64,000 nt of DNA, taken from Euphorbia lathyris. Lineage: Eukaryota; Streptophyta; Magnoliopsida; Malpighiales; Euphorbiaceae. Position numbers and translations under genes: made by a program. The stretch spans positions 26,201,501 to 26,265,500 of the forward strand of contig NC_088916.1 of the NCBI RefSeq assembly GCF_963576675.1. The letters are read 5' to 3'. Of this stretch, positions 43,838 to 57,974 are shown piece by piece; positions within the stretch are counted from its first letter, which is position 1, and every line of letters starts with the position of its first letter. Under the pieces are notes generated by a model, which worked only from the letters and a program-made list of their open reading frames with translations, made no database searches and was not told where the DNA came from.

Positions 43838-46800
43838 ATGGCTCCAAAGAGCACCGGCGCTTCCGCCACCGCCACCTTCACCTCCGTAAAAGCATCCATT
43901 TTTCCATGCTCTATACCTTCTCTCTTTCTCTCTTTCCTTGTCGTTTCTGTTCTATCCCTCTCTCTTTTCTTTCTCTTCTCTAACCCAAACCCATCTCTCT
44001 CTATTGCTCATATTACCCTTCGCGCCACCCAAAACCCCCTCAAAGTCTACTTAGCAGACCTCCCTAGATCCCTCAACTACGGCCTTTTAGATCTCTACTG
44101 GTCCTCCTCCCTGCCCGATTCCCGCATCAGCTCCGACCCTGATCATCCCCGGAATGGAGCTTCTCGTGAGCGCACAAGCTCCGATTTCCTTTCCTATCCT
44201 GAGAATCCATTGATTAAGCAATACAGTGCGGAGTACTGGATCACTGGGGACCTGATGACTCCGGAGAATTTGAGAACTCACTCTTTTGCTAAAAGGGTTT
44301 TTGATGTTAATCAGGCGGATGTTGTTTTTGTACCATTTTTCGCCACATTGAGTGCGGAGATGGAGCTTGCGAGAGGGAAGGCTACTTTTAGGAAAAAGGA
44401 TGGCAATGAGGACTACAAAAGGCAGAAAGAGGTGATTGAATTTGTCAAGAGTTCTGAGGCGTGGAAGCGATCTGGTGGAAAGGATCATGTCTTTGTTCTT
44501 ACAGGTAATTTGCGTTTTCCATTTTGCTCGTTGATTTGAATTTCAGCTGTGCATTTTATGTTTATTCAATTGGATCTCTATTGCTTAGTGAGTTTGAGAT
44601 ACTTTTTCTATTGGTTTAAGTTGATCTGCTAAGCTTTGTTCTATTTCAACTAATTGTAGCTATGATTGTTAGATGTTAATAGTTCTGATGCTTGCGGGTG
44701 TATGATCTGCTAATGGTTACGCTTTCTATTCTGAATTCAATTCGTTTTGGTGCTTAGTTTTGTGTATAATGTTGAATCGTTTTTTATTCATTTCGAGCTG
44801 CTTGAATATGAACTATATGGTGTCACAACTACTTAGGGAATTTCTTCTATGCTTCACAATGAAGTTGATTATCAAGGTTCGTTTTTGGGATCAAGTAGGA
44901 AGAATGTCTGCTCCATTTCAATCTGGATAGAAAGGCATTTGAAAATATCAAACTACAAATTACTTGATGACATTTTTGACCTTTTTCCTCCACACCCAAC
45001 ATGTTTGTTATCATAGTTATTAAAGGCGCGCCTCGGCTAAGGCTCCAGCCTTAGCGCCTTGGTCAGTCAGGCGCGCGCCTTGGCTACCTTAGGGTATTTT
45101 AGGGTTGAGGGTATTTTAGGGTTTTGAGGGTGTTTTAGGGTTTTTTAAGTTCATAAAATAAAAGAAAAACAGAAACAAACAAAGATCGAAAGTTTTTACA
45201 CATATTGCAGCAGACATTATGCCTTAGTAGTTAACTAGAACTTAACTCATGCATTTTATGGTTTTATTGTTGGTATTTGACTATTTGTGACTAGTATTAT
45301 GAATTTATGATTTTTTTTTTTGGTGCGCCTCGAGTCACTCGGGCGCGCGCCTTTAGTTGCGCCTTGTGTCAAGGCTCCAGGACCCCCCTTGCGCCTTAGT
45401 GCGCCTTGCACCTTTAATAACTATGTTTGTTATATTCCATTTGCAAACAGTTGAAGATTTGTTTATTTCTCTTACGGAGCTAGAAATTAAATTGCTCCCT
45501 GTAGTTTAGCTGCTTATGATTCAGTGCTCTGGATTGTCAGGTTGTGTTAAAACTTGAAGCATTCTTTGGCAGACCCAGTCGCAATGTGGCATGTCAGAGC
45601 TGAGATAGCACCAGCTATTCTCCTGGTGGTAGATTTTGGTGGGTGGTATAGGCTTGACTCAAGATCATCAAATGGAAGTTCATCAGATACAATACATCAC
45701 ACCCAAGTTTCATTGCTCAAAGATGTGATTGTTCCTTATACGCATCTACTTCCTACGTTGCACTTGGCCGAGAACAAGAAACGACATACTCTTCTTTACT
45801 TTAAAGGTGCCAAACATAGGCAACGGGTCAGTATCTAATTCCTGAAACCTCTTAAATTTTTTCAGTGATTTTGTTTCTTCTCGAGCATCCAATATGATAT
45901 AGAGTCTCCTTCTGAAGTTCGGCATTTATATTGGTCATTGAAAAATCGGGTTTTGCATGTTTGTAGTTGTAAGTTTCTGGTTATTATATTTTGCAACTTC
46001 CACTTTTCTGAATGCATAACAATTCTTTTTTCCTTCTGCCACTTGGTAGATCTATAAACGAGGCCACCTCACTCAGAATATCATTTTATCTAACTTACAG
46101 ACTTTTTCTCGGTAATTGGAAATTAATCTTGAATCCTACCCTCTTTAAAGTGGGAGCTCCATATGCTAAGCAGTAGATTAGTCAAAAGGCACTTTTTATT
46201 TTATGAAATCGGCAGAGGTGGTGTTGAGTGTTGAACCTAGGGCTTCTTTGGAATCCCCTCCTGATCCACCTATTGATGGATCCGTAGTCAAAATCGAAAG
46301 GGCACTTTTAAGGGAATAATGTATTGTCTAATTTAATTGCTGCTGCCATTTATTATTAATGTTGATCTGAAACCCTAACATCAGTCAGCAGGATATTGGT
46401 ATTCATATAATGTTTGCAAATCTTCTGTTTCTATGATTTAGTCTCTTGTGCACAATGAGCAGTGACTATCAATGTGCTACTGAGAGACAATATATGTTTC
46501 TTTTCGACAGGGAGGTATGGTTCGAGAAAAACTGTGGGATTTGTTGGTTAATGAACCTGGGGTTATCATGGAAGAAGGGTTCCCCAATGCCACGGGACGA
46601 GAGCAATCAATAAGAGGGATGAGAACATCAGAGTTCTGTTTGCATCCTGCCGGAGACACCCCAACTTCTTGCAGACTTTTTGATGCCATTCAAAGTCTCT
46701 GTATACCTGTTATAGTCAGCGACACGATCGAACTCCCATTTGAGGGGATGTTGGATTACTCTGAATTCTCAGTTTTTGTGGCAGTTAATGATGCCTTAAA

Positions 46801-47062
46801 ACCAAGTTGGCTCGTCAATCATCTTAAAAGCATTCCTGCAATGCAGAGGCATGAATTGCGTCGAAAAATGGCACAAGTTCAGCCAATCTTCGAGTATGAT
46901 AATGGCCATCATGGTGGGATTGGACCTGTTCCTCCAGATGGTGCAGTGAATCACATATGGAAAAAGGTCCAACAAAAATTGCCGATGATTAAGGAAGCCA
47001 TTGTTAGAGAGAATAGGAAACCAAGAGGTGTATCAATTCCTTTGAGATGCCACTGTACTTGA
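43838..47062 (+). CDS. GT47 exostosin-family glycosyltransferase
   Basis: Three exons joined at canonical sites: 43838-44504, 45573-45826 and 46511-47062, giving 490 residues. Residues about 20-48 are a hydrophobic signal anchor (LFLSFLVVSVLSLSLFFLF), so a Golgi type II membrane protein is expected. The exostosin domain runs from about LKVYLADLPRSLNYGLL (residues 66-82) to the end: YSAEYWITGDLM, ADVVFVPFFATLSAEMEL, MWHVRAEIAPAILLVVDFGG, LLYFKGAKHRQR, and the donor-binding region SEFCLHPAGDTPTSCRLFDA with CIPVIVSD. The family transfers sugars such as arabinose, xylose or galactose to cell-wall polysaccharides. It resembles the Arabidopsis ARAD-like/At5g16890-type branch from memory, so I give no symbol. 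No lesion is visible. Intron 1 contains a hAT MITE. Confidence 0.92.
45012..45425. mobile_element. hAT-type MITE in intron 1 of the glycosyltransferase
   Basis: Ends CATAGTTATTAAAGG and CCTTTAATAACTATG are perfect inverted copies. An 8-bp duplication TTTGTTAT flanks it (45004-45011, 45426-45433). The 414 bp have GC-rich shoulders (ggcgcgcctcggctaagg) around an AT-rich centre, unlike the surrounding intron. Non-coding. Confidence 0.85.
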
Positions 47063-48154
47063 TTTAATGCACATCTTTATTCACTTTGCTCCCCACTGTA
47101 ATAGTGATACAACTTTGCTTTAGAAGGACAGTTTACAGCTTCCGGTTTCATTCATATTTTTGTTCTCTCAGAACCAAAAGGCCAATGTGTGGTTGTTAAT
47201 CATCAGTCCGCTAGGCTGTCCAAGCCCGCCTTTTATGGATTGGGCTTGGACACACCTTTAAGAATTGGCCTAGTCTGGCTCATGTCTGTTCGAGCCTGTA
47301 CATTAAATGTGTTAGATTTGAAATTTATTTCAAAAGCTCGAATCGAGCCTGATCCGGCCCACCCTATATTATATACATTATATGTATATACCTGAAATTT
47401 TTCTATCAAGGTCTTTAGTCTTTACCTTGAATAGTAGAAAAAATAGAAGTTTTTTATTATTTGTCAATTTATGCTTGCTCTTTGATTATGTTTTAAACAT
47501 AAAACTCTTAAGATCTAATGGCAGTGATAGTTTCTCCATTACTGGTATATCTTTTTATACCAGATCTTATGTTTATCCACGGGTCAATTACTGAAATATA
47601 TGTATATTTTAAATTTTTAATAGAAAAATATAATTATTGGGCGGGTTTAGTTAGGTTTGGGAATCAGTTTTCTTAGCTTAGTCTAGCTCCAAGTTTGGGA
47701 ATCAGTTTCTTAGCTTAGTCTAACTCAGTCCGAGTAACGTAGGTCGGCTCAAGACCATGAATAGGTTTCCATAATGATGAGGCAATATGCCGCATTACTA
47801 TTCCACTAATTATCAATGTTTTAGCAGAGGATATTCGTTTTCATAATTGATAACTGATCTTGGTGAATGAAAATTCTGATTTCAACTAAAATACTTTTGT
47901 TGTCTTCAGTAGCTGAATAACTGCTTCATATATATTCATGAATCTAAAATTGCCAGTTGACGGCGCTCTACATTTTCTCAACGGACTTTACAAATTCACA
48001 GCATTCATACCACCATACGTACAAAACTATCCCCATAAATTTGCTAAAAATTGCTCAATAATGGGGCCATGCCTATTTACAGTATTAAGAATTGGCATGC
48101 TAATTAATATGATCACTTGAAACCATATTGAATAATAAAAGAAAAAAAAAATCA
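47063..48154. other. Convergent intergenic region
   Basis: Holds the 3' untranslated regions of the glycosyltransferase and of the FAB1 gene. Bases 47190-47770 look like an old repeat with cca/tgg-rich ends and a duplicated gtttgggaatcagtttcttagc unit (about 47656 and 47693). No additional gene is supported. Confidence 0.45.
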
Positions 48155-51100
48155 CTAAAGACAACCTTGATTGCTTTTGGAGTTCAATTCAGCAGAATCA
48201 TTCTCTCTGATACCACTGAGTTTACAGGGCTCAAAAGGTCTCTGCTTCCGAGAGCACCAATCATCTGGGACACTCAAGAAATGTGCTGCCATGAATTTTC
48301 TGAACCTCTTCTTGTACTCTTTTGGAGATATGACAGTCGGCAACACATTCTTCGGAACAACAAGGGAAGACTTTACCCATGTTTCCAGTTGCTTGTCCCA
48401 GGTGTACTGCCTCAGGTAATCAATTATCCCACATACAAGTTCCCGGCGTTTGGTATCAACCCCGACAAGTAAAGAATAGTCCATGACATTGATCGACTGC
48501 AAAGAAAAACAAGAAATCTATCAAGCAAAACGGACCACCAGCAGAGAGGAAGTGAAAAGAAGAATACAACTATTGCTTAGAAAACCAGAGTGCTCAACAA
48601 TCTCAATTATTCAGAAAATGTTATTTAAAGAAGGTTCATCACAAAGGGGTTTCTGTTATGTCAGACCAGCTTCATCAATATACAGAATTAAGATCATACT
48701 CACATTGAGGAATGTCGTGTCATTCCACACAGCACGTTCCAGTATACGCTTTGATTTATTACTGACATAGAGTGGAGATGAATTCATATCATTGACGAAG
48801 TTTTGATCTAATAGAACATCTTCTGAACCATCAGTAGCCGAACAGTACCGAGCATGCAGAGCACCTTTAAGGTCATATTGACGAGTAATCATTCGACCGT
48901 AGGAAAGATTCTCCATGACCATCAAATCATGCCTCGTTTCTTTGCCATTTTTTGCCTGTCTAGTTATTACCTATAATTTCATATAATCATGTTGAAACAA
49001 TTAGAATTTGTTAGAAGAACAAAGCAGCAATTTTCAAAATTTAACTCGGTATAACATACCTGATAAATCCCAAGAACTTTAGCCAAACAAGTTTGGTTCC
49101 CCAACTCAAAAGACTCATTCATGTACTTGAAATAATGAGGAGCAAACTTAACAAACGACTCGAATTCAGTCTTCTTGATTTCCTTTATAATGAACCTCTC
49201 ATCAAGTGTTTTAGCGAATACGGATTTGCTCTTACCACCTTTAGCATCCCAATTCATACATCGACTTAAAGAAGCAATGTAATCCTCCTCAGATGGGCAG
49301 GACCGACTTCGCAGATCACGAAATTGCTTTGCATATAAGCAAATTACTGAATATTTACCCTTTCCAAATGATTTCGAGACCCCCAGAGAGACTTCAGGGC
49401 TAAGATTCTCAGGAGGAACCAGAGATTCTAGCAGATTCAAGCCATCAAAGCTGGAGAAGCGAGATTCTTCTGGAGAATTGCTTAACATAGAATAGAATGA
49501 ATCTGAATCGGAAGAACCAAATGAAGACCAATGTGAAACCCTAGAGGGAATTCGAGTGTGAAGATGCGAATTTTCAGTTGATTTAGTAGACATCCCACCC
49601 TCTTTCCGACCATCTTCATCAAAAACCTCTAATGCAACAGGTATATCCTTCAGAACTGCCAAAGCGCAAGCAATTGTAGTAGAGAGTTCACCATCTCGGT
49701 CTCTAATAATATAATTATCGGTTCCAAGATGGATATGCAGCCTCTGACCTTCTTCAGTGATTAGTTGATAAGCTGCAGGTACATGTTCCTGTAAAAAGCT
49801 ACTGGTTGACTGAAACTTTGGCATGAAACCTCTATCAAGATCTTCAATGTATATCTGACGGATTTCTGAAAATGGCATCCAGAACCATCCATTTGAGTTT
49901 TCTAAGCTGTATCCTAGTGAACGCAGATACGTATCCTTCCTAGATGTATCTGAATCAACAATAAGATCACCATTTCCAGTATCAAGAGAAATGGAAATGG
50001 TCCTTTCAACGTCTAAATTCTCAGGCGAAGCACAATCACCAGAATGATGATCGACGGACACATCAGGTTTAGCATTTAACTGAGGACTGGATGATCTGCT
50101 CTGACTCGAAGAGTCCGAGTTTAACCTCTCAATATATTCACCAAAAGAAGATGCCTTATCCAGATTATCTTTTACTAGAGGCTCTTGCACAGTATGATTA
50201 ACTGGGATCTCTTCTACCAGCAATTCATTTCCTTCAACATGATTACCTGCATTGCTTTTGGAATTGCCGCTACTGTTCCCTGAAACAATTTCCGCACCTA
50301 TATTCCTGCCATCAGTCGTGCCACTAATCTCCATCTTCATTTCCTTGTGAACTGGTTTACCGGTAGCACCAGCACCAACCAACAAAGTATTATCAGGCAA
50401 GAGAAGTGAATTTAGCCTCCGCTCCCAAATGCATGATTCAAGAAGAAGCTCCCACAATAATCGGTTCAGGCTAAGAAACATGTAAACAGGCTTGTCTGCA
50501 TTTCCATTCTTGTAGATAACATTGTTAATGCTTGCCTAAATTTCCCCCAAAATATGTAGACAAACAAACAAACCACGAAAACTATATTAGCAACGAAAAT
50601 AAAGGGAAATGAGGTTCTCATTAATATAGTGGTTTAAAAGAAAAAGAAAAAGTACACAGCAGCAAAACAATTTGCACAAATTGTCACATTATTTGATGTC
50701 AGATAAATGCGTTCCGCCAATCACCAGAAAGGAAATATAGAGACTTTCAGGCAGTTCAGCCCTCTAAAAAAGCACATATCTCAATACTAAAGTATGCTTC
50801 AAAACCTAACAGAAGTAAATGAAGCAAACACATAGTGGAATGAACTAACCTCAAACTCAGAATTCTCCAGCTTCAACATGTCTTCAATATCAGAAAATGT
50901 TTTCAGTGACCCATTAAGATTCAAAGTAGATCCCTCAAATTTACATCTTAACTTCTTCAAAGCGTCTGCAATCCCACTGAAGAGAAATTTCCCTCTTGAA
51001 TAGACCTTTTGACAGGATGAAAGAAATTATCGATTTCTCTTCAATAACTTAATAATCTCTTAAATGGAGAAGTGAAATATCTTGCATCACTAGCCAAACA

Positions 51101-54100
51101 AACAACTAAGCTTTATAAGCAATTTTGAAAGCATATATAATCAGAATACGCACGTACATCTTCAAATTCTCGCTTCAGTCCATCATATTTAATTGAATGG
51201 CTAAACTCCATCTTCAGAGGTGGCAGGGACACAGTGTAAGTTGTAACCAGAGAGTACTTGAACATTGTTACCATTCGGCCCAATCTGTAAGATGGATTAG
51301 TGCCATGGATATGGACACGACACGAAATAGTAACATGAGCATTTGATAGAAGATTACTAAATACTAATATATCCAATTCCAGTAATACCCAAACCGTCAT
51401 CTCATGAGAAGAATGTTTGCCTATGCAACATGAGTGGCAAAAGATAAAAGACACCTATGTAAATGTTGAAAGCCATCAAATGATTAACAACCCCAATTGA
51501 GGCCCTACAATTTTCACGAAGTTGACTTTTTTATTTTTATTGAACTTAAAATAAGAGGATATGAAAAGTCAATATTGAACATCAAACACTATAAATGCGA
51601 AACCCAAAATAAAAATTAAGAGGCTAAGGGGTTCAATCAGTAGATATGGGCAGGTATACTTTGTTTTATATTTTTGCATTCATACTGTTCCTAAAAATGC
51701 GTATGCTTCAATACTTTAGGCCAGCCCTTTCTTTTTCTTTATTGAAGTTTTATAGGTGAAAGTCAAAATTCAACCTTTTATTTGAGTGTCCATGTTGGTC
51801 TATGAACTATACTAGAGCAATTGCAGTTTGATAAATCGATGCTGACAATATTGTTAGTGTGCATTTCTATATTATGTATATATTTTGTTTATCGGACTTA
51901 TTCTCTTTTAAGACATTAAAGTACCAATTCTTGAATATATAGTCATATATATTTTTACCCGAACTCAGACAAAAGAATAAGCGCGTATATTACATTCTAC
52001 TAAGAAAAAGTAGAATTATAATTCATACCCAAAGAAGTAGATGAAGTCCCTCCCCAAAGAATGGCCACAGCTTGATAATCTACCAAATGTCGGGTGCTGA
52101 GAAAAGCTTAGTTCCAAGAATTTTCCAAATGACAATCTACGTGCAGCATTAGAAATTAAGACTCTTTTTGTACATTTTCGGACTCCATTCTCATGTGTGC
52201 ATTTACCACAGCAACTCCACATCCAAAGTTTTCCTTCTGTCTCTCCTGGCAAATGCTTTTTATGCTGCTTAACTCGTATTGTAAGCTGTTTATCATGATG
52301 CGCATAATAGTAAAAGTGAGCTTCTGGCAATTCATCACATGCAGTGCAACGGCGCCTCTGCAAAAATGCACAGTTTCAACAAATGGATACTTCAAAGGAT
52401 GCAAAAAAAGAAAGGAAGAAGCAGTTGCACCCTACTGAGTCATTAACGATATACCTAAGAAGATCCTATAGAGCAGGTTCCAAGTAACTAAATTAATATA
52501 CTATGCCCTAAGGAATAGAAAAAGAAAACCTGATTTAGCAAATTGTCTCGAAGGAATTTTCCAAGGGGAACATCGAAATTCCTGTAGAACATGATATGAG
52601 AAAAATGACTTTGCTCACACATAGTCCCTCTTAAAGCATTCCGGCTGGACATCAGGACCAAAATACTCTGAGAATCCAATGCTGAATCGACATCATCCTT
52701 ACTCTTAGCTTGATCTTCTTTATTGTCAACAACATTTTCCTTGCTCTCCACTTGATCATCTTTGTCATCAATGTTTTCTTTCTCAATTGGTTCAGAGTGA
52801 GGTATCAAAGATAGAGGCTCTTCAAGTGACTTCTCTTCATCAAGATTAGATTTTATACCACATTCCTCTAGAGCTTCCAAAGTTTTCAAAACTGGGACCT
52901 CATTAGTAATTTTATCATGAATATCTTTTTCATTGAGCCCAAAGTAATTAGACAGGGACTGGTACGGAATAGAGGAAGCAATGGGGAAATTCTCCCCTAT
53001 AACTTTCCTAAGCGAAGCTGAAAGAGATGAGAACCCAGAAAAAATGACAGGGTTGTATGGCACAGAAGAGATGGAATTGCTTTCCAATCCAATGTTTAAA
53101 TTACCAGAACCTTCTTCAGAAGATCCATTAGAAATGGTAATGTCAAGATCAGGTTGCCCAGTTTCAGCAATTGAATTCTCGATATAAGGAATACTAGAAT
53201 CAGCAGTTGCTAACTCTGAAGAGGGGAGATCTCTTGGTGACATAACTGTACCAGGTGACAAGACAGTCGAGAACATTGTTCTCCAATCAACCAAAAATGA
53301 AGTCTCAAGAATCAAATGATATGCCATGATAACTGCAATCTGTACCACATACTTAATCCTCTTCAATTCATCACTATGACTTCCTTTCAGCAAAATCTGC
53401 AAGAATAATGTTACAGAAAGTTAAGCTGGTGCAGTAAAAGACAAAAACTAGCACAAACAAATATGGATTTTTTAGATTGTAGAACATTCATTGTGTAAAT
53501 ACAAATATGAAGCACATCAATGAGTCACATCAAGCCAATATTGTTTTTCTTCATTATGTTCTCCTATGAGCCAATCTTTTGTTTAAAGATGTTTCCATAG
53601 CAATAACATGGCCTATAAAAGATTTTAAAAAATAAATTAATAAGGAGAAATTCCTTTTTCCTGGACAAAGGAAGCAATTGTGCCAAACATAGCTTTTGTT
53701 ATTATATTCTCCTCTCGAGTTAGCATGTCTTGGGATCATATTCATCCACTAACTAAGGGGGCTATGCATGCCATACCCAGAAGTTGATATATTAGAATAA
53801 AATATACAGTATTCACATTCCGCAGCTAATATGGGACAATATTCTAATTTGACCATGAAAATTTTCTCAGAGGCATGCATGTGCTTAACTGGTATCTTAT
53901 GGTATAGTATATTTCCATCAATATGAAGGCACGTGTAAGCAAAGCATGTGAATACCAATTAGCATTTCCATCTAGAATTACAGAAAAAACAAGAAATAAA
54001 TATCTGCAGAGTCCATACTACTGACCGTGCAACCCAAACGTGTAGGACAGCCCTCAATGAACATCAAAGTCTTAGTTGGCTTCTTTCCTCCTTCACCCAG

Positions 54101-56092
54101 GCCAGCATGTTCCTCTACAAATTTTTCAATGTGAAAGGAATCACATTGCTTTAACTTCTGACCCGCCAAAGAATCAGAAGATAAAATTGGAGAACCAGTA
54201 CACTGAGCAACTCTTTCTAGGCGATGAAGTTTCATATCATACACCAGTGTCATTCCTTTTGCAAGAATAGACTCTTGAACATCACGAGAAACAGATTTTT
54301 CTACTAAAACAACATTTGGGTGGCACATTTCTATTAAGTCGATCAGAAGCTTTTGATTGTCCTTTTCCTGTTTTCAGTTAAAAAGTATAAGTGGCATTTT
54401 TCTACATAATACACAAAACTAAAAAATTCAGATCGACTCACCAGCTCCATGGATTTGAATGAAGAGAACCCACTAGAAGACTGACCAAGAACTCCTCGGA
54501 TCAGCAACAACCTTGGGTTGTTGTAGCTAGTTGGCATGTGCTTGTGAGCAGCACGCTTTTTGAAGACTAAGCCCTTGACTACTTCACTGTAGAAAATATA
54601 AATCAAATTACAAATTTTGAGAAGTTTGAGAAAGGTAAAAGAAAAAGGCATGATACTCTTATCTACTTATAAATTTTAAAACATTAATCAGATCATAGAT
54701 GAAATTTACCTTGCTTTGTAGTTAAACATATGTTATGTAAGCAAATATTCATACCTTTAGTGAGGACACATTAAGTAACTAGTGGATATTATTTTAAAGA
54801 AAGAGAGAATATATTACCATAAACAGATGCAGCACTAAACAATAAAGATAAATAAATTTAATGAATAAGGATTTTTTCCTCAATCAACTCAGCTCATGCA
54901 TGTTCTATGGAAAAATAAAATCGATGCTTTGAATGTAGCAAGAGACATCACCTGTCATGGCGAGAACCTGATGCAATGCATTTCACTTTTACATAGCCAT
55001 CCAGATCCATTCCTTTCCCATCAGTTGGCTTCAAAAATGAAGCAGCATCCCATGATAAAGAACTGACTATATCCACCCAACTTTCACAATCTTTCCCCAT
55101 AGAAAAAACATCTGCAGTTTTAAGAAGTTGACTCACTATGAACTTAAATTTCCCATGTGCAACCTCCTCCATTGCTTTTCGCTTTTCTTCATTGAATCTG
55201 TAACTCCCTCTACCTTCATCTCTGGAGCAACTCAATGAACTCGGCTTGCCCCATTCTGTGCCATCACCATAATCATCGTCCTCGTCATCAAAAGCCACAC
55301 TGCCCTCTAAATCATCTTCTGGGTCCTCTGATTCAGGAGGCTCCCAGAATTGGGAATCCATCTCATCATGACTTAAGCAAGATAACTCATTTCTGTCATT
55401 TAAGGATTCAGCAGAATCTTGTGAGGATTTATCTCTTGTTTCCTTCCCATCAAAAGCGTCCATAATTTCTATTTGTCTCGCAACATCACTATGCTGGCCT
55501 TCACTCAAGTTGTTCTCTGTTACTTTAAACAAATTATTTGCTCCATTTGCACAAGCTTCCGAACTTGCCTTATGCAGTTGTCCATTCAGTGCACAAGTGG
55601 CATCCTCTCTTGCTCCGTCCACTGTACCTTCATCTTGACTCCCCCTAAGAAAACCAACAGAGGATATCTATCAAATTAGCATCTCAAAATCTCATTATTT
55701 ATCAGCAATGGTGTAACACATACCGATCATATGCGTTCACATCCACTGAAATATCACCTGAATTCGCAGAAAATAAAAATCATAACTTTAGATACACAAT
55801 TTAAGTCACTATACGAATTATATCAATAAAACATGAGAGTAAGATGCAGAATTTTACTGCTGCTAGAGACAGATCTGTCACTGCTGGATAACAAAGTTGA
55901 TGGACTGGCAATTGGTAAATTAGGAGCAACACCATTAGGCATTGTATACTGTTGTTGCTTCTCTTGACAAAACCTACAGGACCAGCTTTGCCCTACACCA
56001 TTTACGTTTAGATGATTTCCGTTCTGATGTTTCCTTGTTTCATCTTCAGATTTTGGCAGGTGGGTACCACAATAATGACACATGCTACACAT
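48155..56092 (-). CDS. FAB1-type phosphatidylinositol-3-phosphate 5-kinase lacking FYVE
   Basis: Twelve coding exons with GT-AG borders and consistent phase: 55858-56092, 55724-55757, 54952-55644, 54442-54586, 54026-54367, 52530-53396, 52029-52357, 51158-51284, 50850-51005, 49060-50535, 48704-48970, 48155-48496; 1670 residues. The N-terminus has two CX2C pairs (CHYC and CRFC, residues 5-42), not a FYVE finger, as in FAB1C/FAB1D-type plant enzymes; FAB1D fits best from memory. Residues 78-320 hold an acidic linker, followed by the chaperonin-like (TCP-1/Cpn60) domain (KKRAAHKHMPTSY, LLLIRGVLG, HPNVVLVEKSVSRDVQE). The cysteine-rich CCR region is RRRCTACDELPEAHFYYYAH. The kinase domain is C-terminal: RFIIKEIKKTE (ATP lysine), RQYDLKGAL and the MDYSLLVG motif. 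It makes PI(3,5)P2 on endosomal and vacuolar membranes. All catalytic motifs look intact. An inner ATG at 56083 is an alternative start. Confidence 0.93.
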
Positions 56093-56822
56093 CCAAATTA
56101 AAATATGATAAAGCCACTAGTATATTTGAATGATATAGAATAGAACCCCATTCATCTGTTTGGTTCAAACAAAAAGGTTAACGTTACATAACCATGTGAA
56201 CTCTCAAGAAAATTCAGAAATAAACAGATGAAGGAATGATGCTTTCCCATTTAATCTTCGAATATAAGAAGAATTTCTAAAGCTATCATGTCAATTAGTA
56301 GGATTCAGAAGTTCAGAATTTCATTAGCTTATAGAAAATTAGAACCCAGAAGTATAAGAATAAATCACCAGAAAGGATTTTTAAGAGTCGCATAATATAA
56401 TCTGTGGCTGTTTCGAAACCAGCTTACATGTAACATGCATCCAAAAATAAAATAGTTACAATCAGCAAGTGCTTTCTACATAAACAAAAAGTTCGCCGTA
56501 AGAAATTAAATTCAAAACCCTACCAAATTTAACTATCTGAGAAAACACTTCTCAAAACATAACCACTGCCCAAAAAAGGTGCAAAAAAATAGAAAAGATC
56601 ATAATCACCACGACATAAATAGATACAACATCAAATAAAATACTATCCATGGTGTTCATTATTGATAAGTAGTTCTGCAATAAGCAGTAACTTTCTAAAT
56701 GACATAATTCCAAGCTTATTTGGTTAGATTCTCCCACCAAACCCTCCCCACCTCTATGATGTAAAAAGCAATAATAAAATGACAATTCGATGCACAAAGG
56801 GACAGAGGAGATAGCTATCTAC

Positions 56823-57480
56823 CAAGATCATGCCAAACAGAAAGCACTGGATTATAGTTCTCTAAAACACTAGAAGCCATTTTTTAGCCCAGAGCCCTGA
56901 TCAGTCTTTAGTAGTAATTTGAATACGCAAGTAGTAAAAATCAAGATCCGAACTCTGGATTAACAAAACCGCGACAGAAAATCAAAGAAATTAAAAAAGA
57001 TCAGAGAAAAAATAAATACCCAAAACTTGAAGAAATCAACAAGTGAAATACAAAAGAAAATCGGAGAAGTTGAAATTGAAACCCAAAGCAAGATAGAAGA
57101 AGAACTCAAGAACTCCTGAAGCAATCCGATAGAATAGAATGGCGCAACTAAAACAATCTTTGGAAACCTAAAATGGAAACAAGATAAACTCGTGGTGACA
57201 AGTTGTAGAGATGACATAGACGAAATTTCCTTGAGAAGTTATCTAAAGCAAGTCAAATGAAGAAGACAAAGCGCGGATAACAAAATCTGAAAAGAATTAA
57301 TTAAGGAAAGTAAGGAATATATGACTTACTGTAAAAGCAATCCCAAAGCAAGAAAGATATGGTGCGTGATAGAGCTATTCCAACCATCAATCTTTGTTTG
57401 AGAAAAGGCAAACCAACATTGCTAAACCCGTTCAAATTTCAAAACTTTTCCGAACCAAAAAAACTTCAATTTCCGCTGTT
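56823..57480 (-). other. 5' untranslated exons and promoter-proximal region of the FAB1 gene
   Basis: An exon candidate at 56823-56880 or longer ends at CTTG|GTAGAT. It contains a 19-codon start MASSVLENYNPVLSVWHD that does not join the next exon in frame at any splice site I tried, so I read it as a leader with a short upstream frame. Another donor GTAAGTC lies near 57330. The first exon probably begins between 57400 and 57540. Exact structure needs transcript data. Confidence 0.45.
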
Positions 57481-57489
57481 CATCAAGTA

Positions 57490-57974
57490 AAGAATTTTCC
57501 AAGCCAAACAGAGAAGAATTTAGAAGAAGGAAGAAGGCACAAAAAAATGGCGAGAAAGTTTTAAAAGTGGGCTCCACACATAGTCTACTGTTTTCTTATT
57601 TTTCTTTTTTCAATTCTAACGTCTAAATACGTCAAGGTTTATAGGTAATATTTTTTTGCTAAAATAAAATATTTATATTGGCCTTTTCTCTATTTATGGT
57701 TTGCTGTTATGCTTTATTTTTTTATTATTTTTTTATTGTATTAAAATAATTACTAATAAAAATATTTAATTAGATGATTTGAATCCTGTCTAGGAATATC
57801 TGCATGCATCAATGACAGCTTTCATTTCAAAAATCTAGGATTTATTAATGCCTTTATTTAAGCAATGTAGTATTTGATTAATTATATTAACTGTAACCCA
57901 CTTGTGATTAGCAAATACTACTACTAATAACATAAATTCAAAAAAATTGCTGTTAATATAGGTGAATTAACTTA
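57490..57974. other. Upstream intergenic DNA of the FAB1 gene
   Basis: AT-rich, no gene. It probably includes the minus-strand promoter at its left side. Confidence 0.4.

Noticed and set aside
51113..51454. 113-codon minus-strand frame
   Set aside because: Only the part 51158-51284 is an exon of the FAB1 gene; the rest is intron.
56823..56880. First coding exon of FAB1 starting MASSVLENYN
   Set aside because: Joining it to the CX2C exon is out of frame at the splice sites visible. Treated as leader sequence with a short upstream frame.
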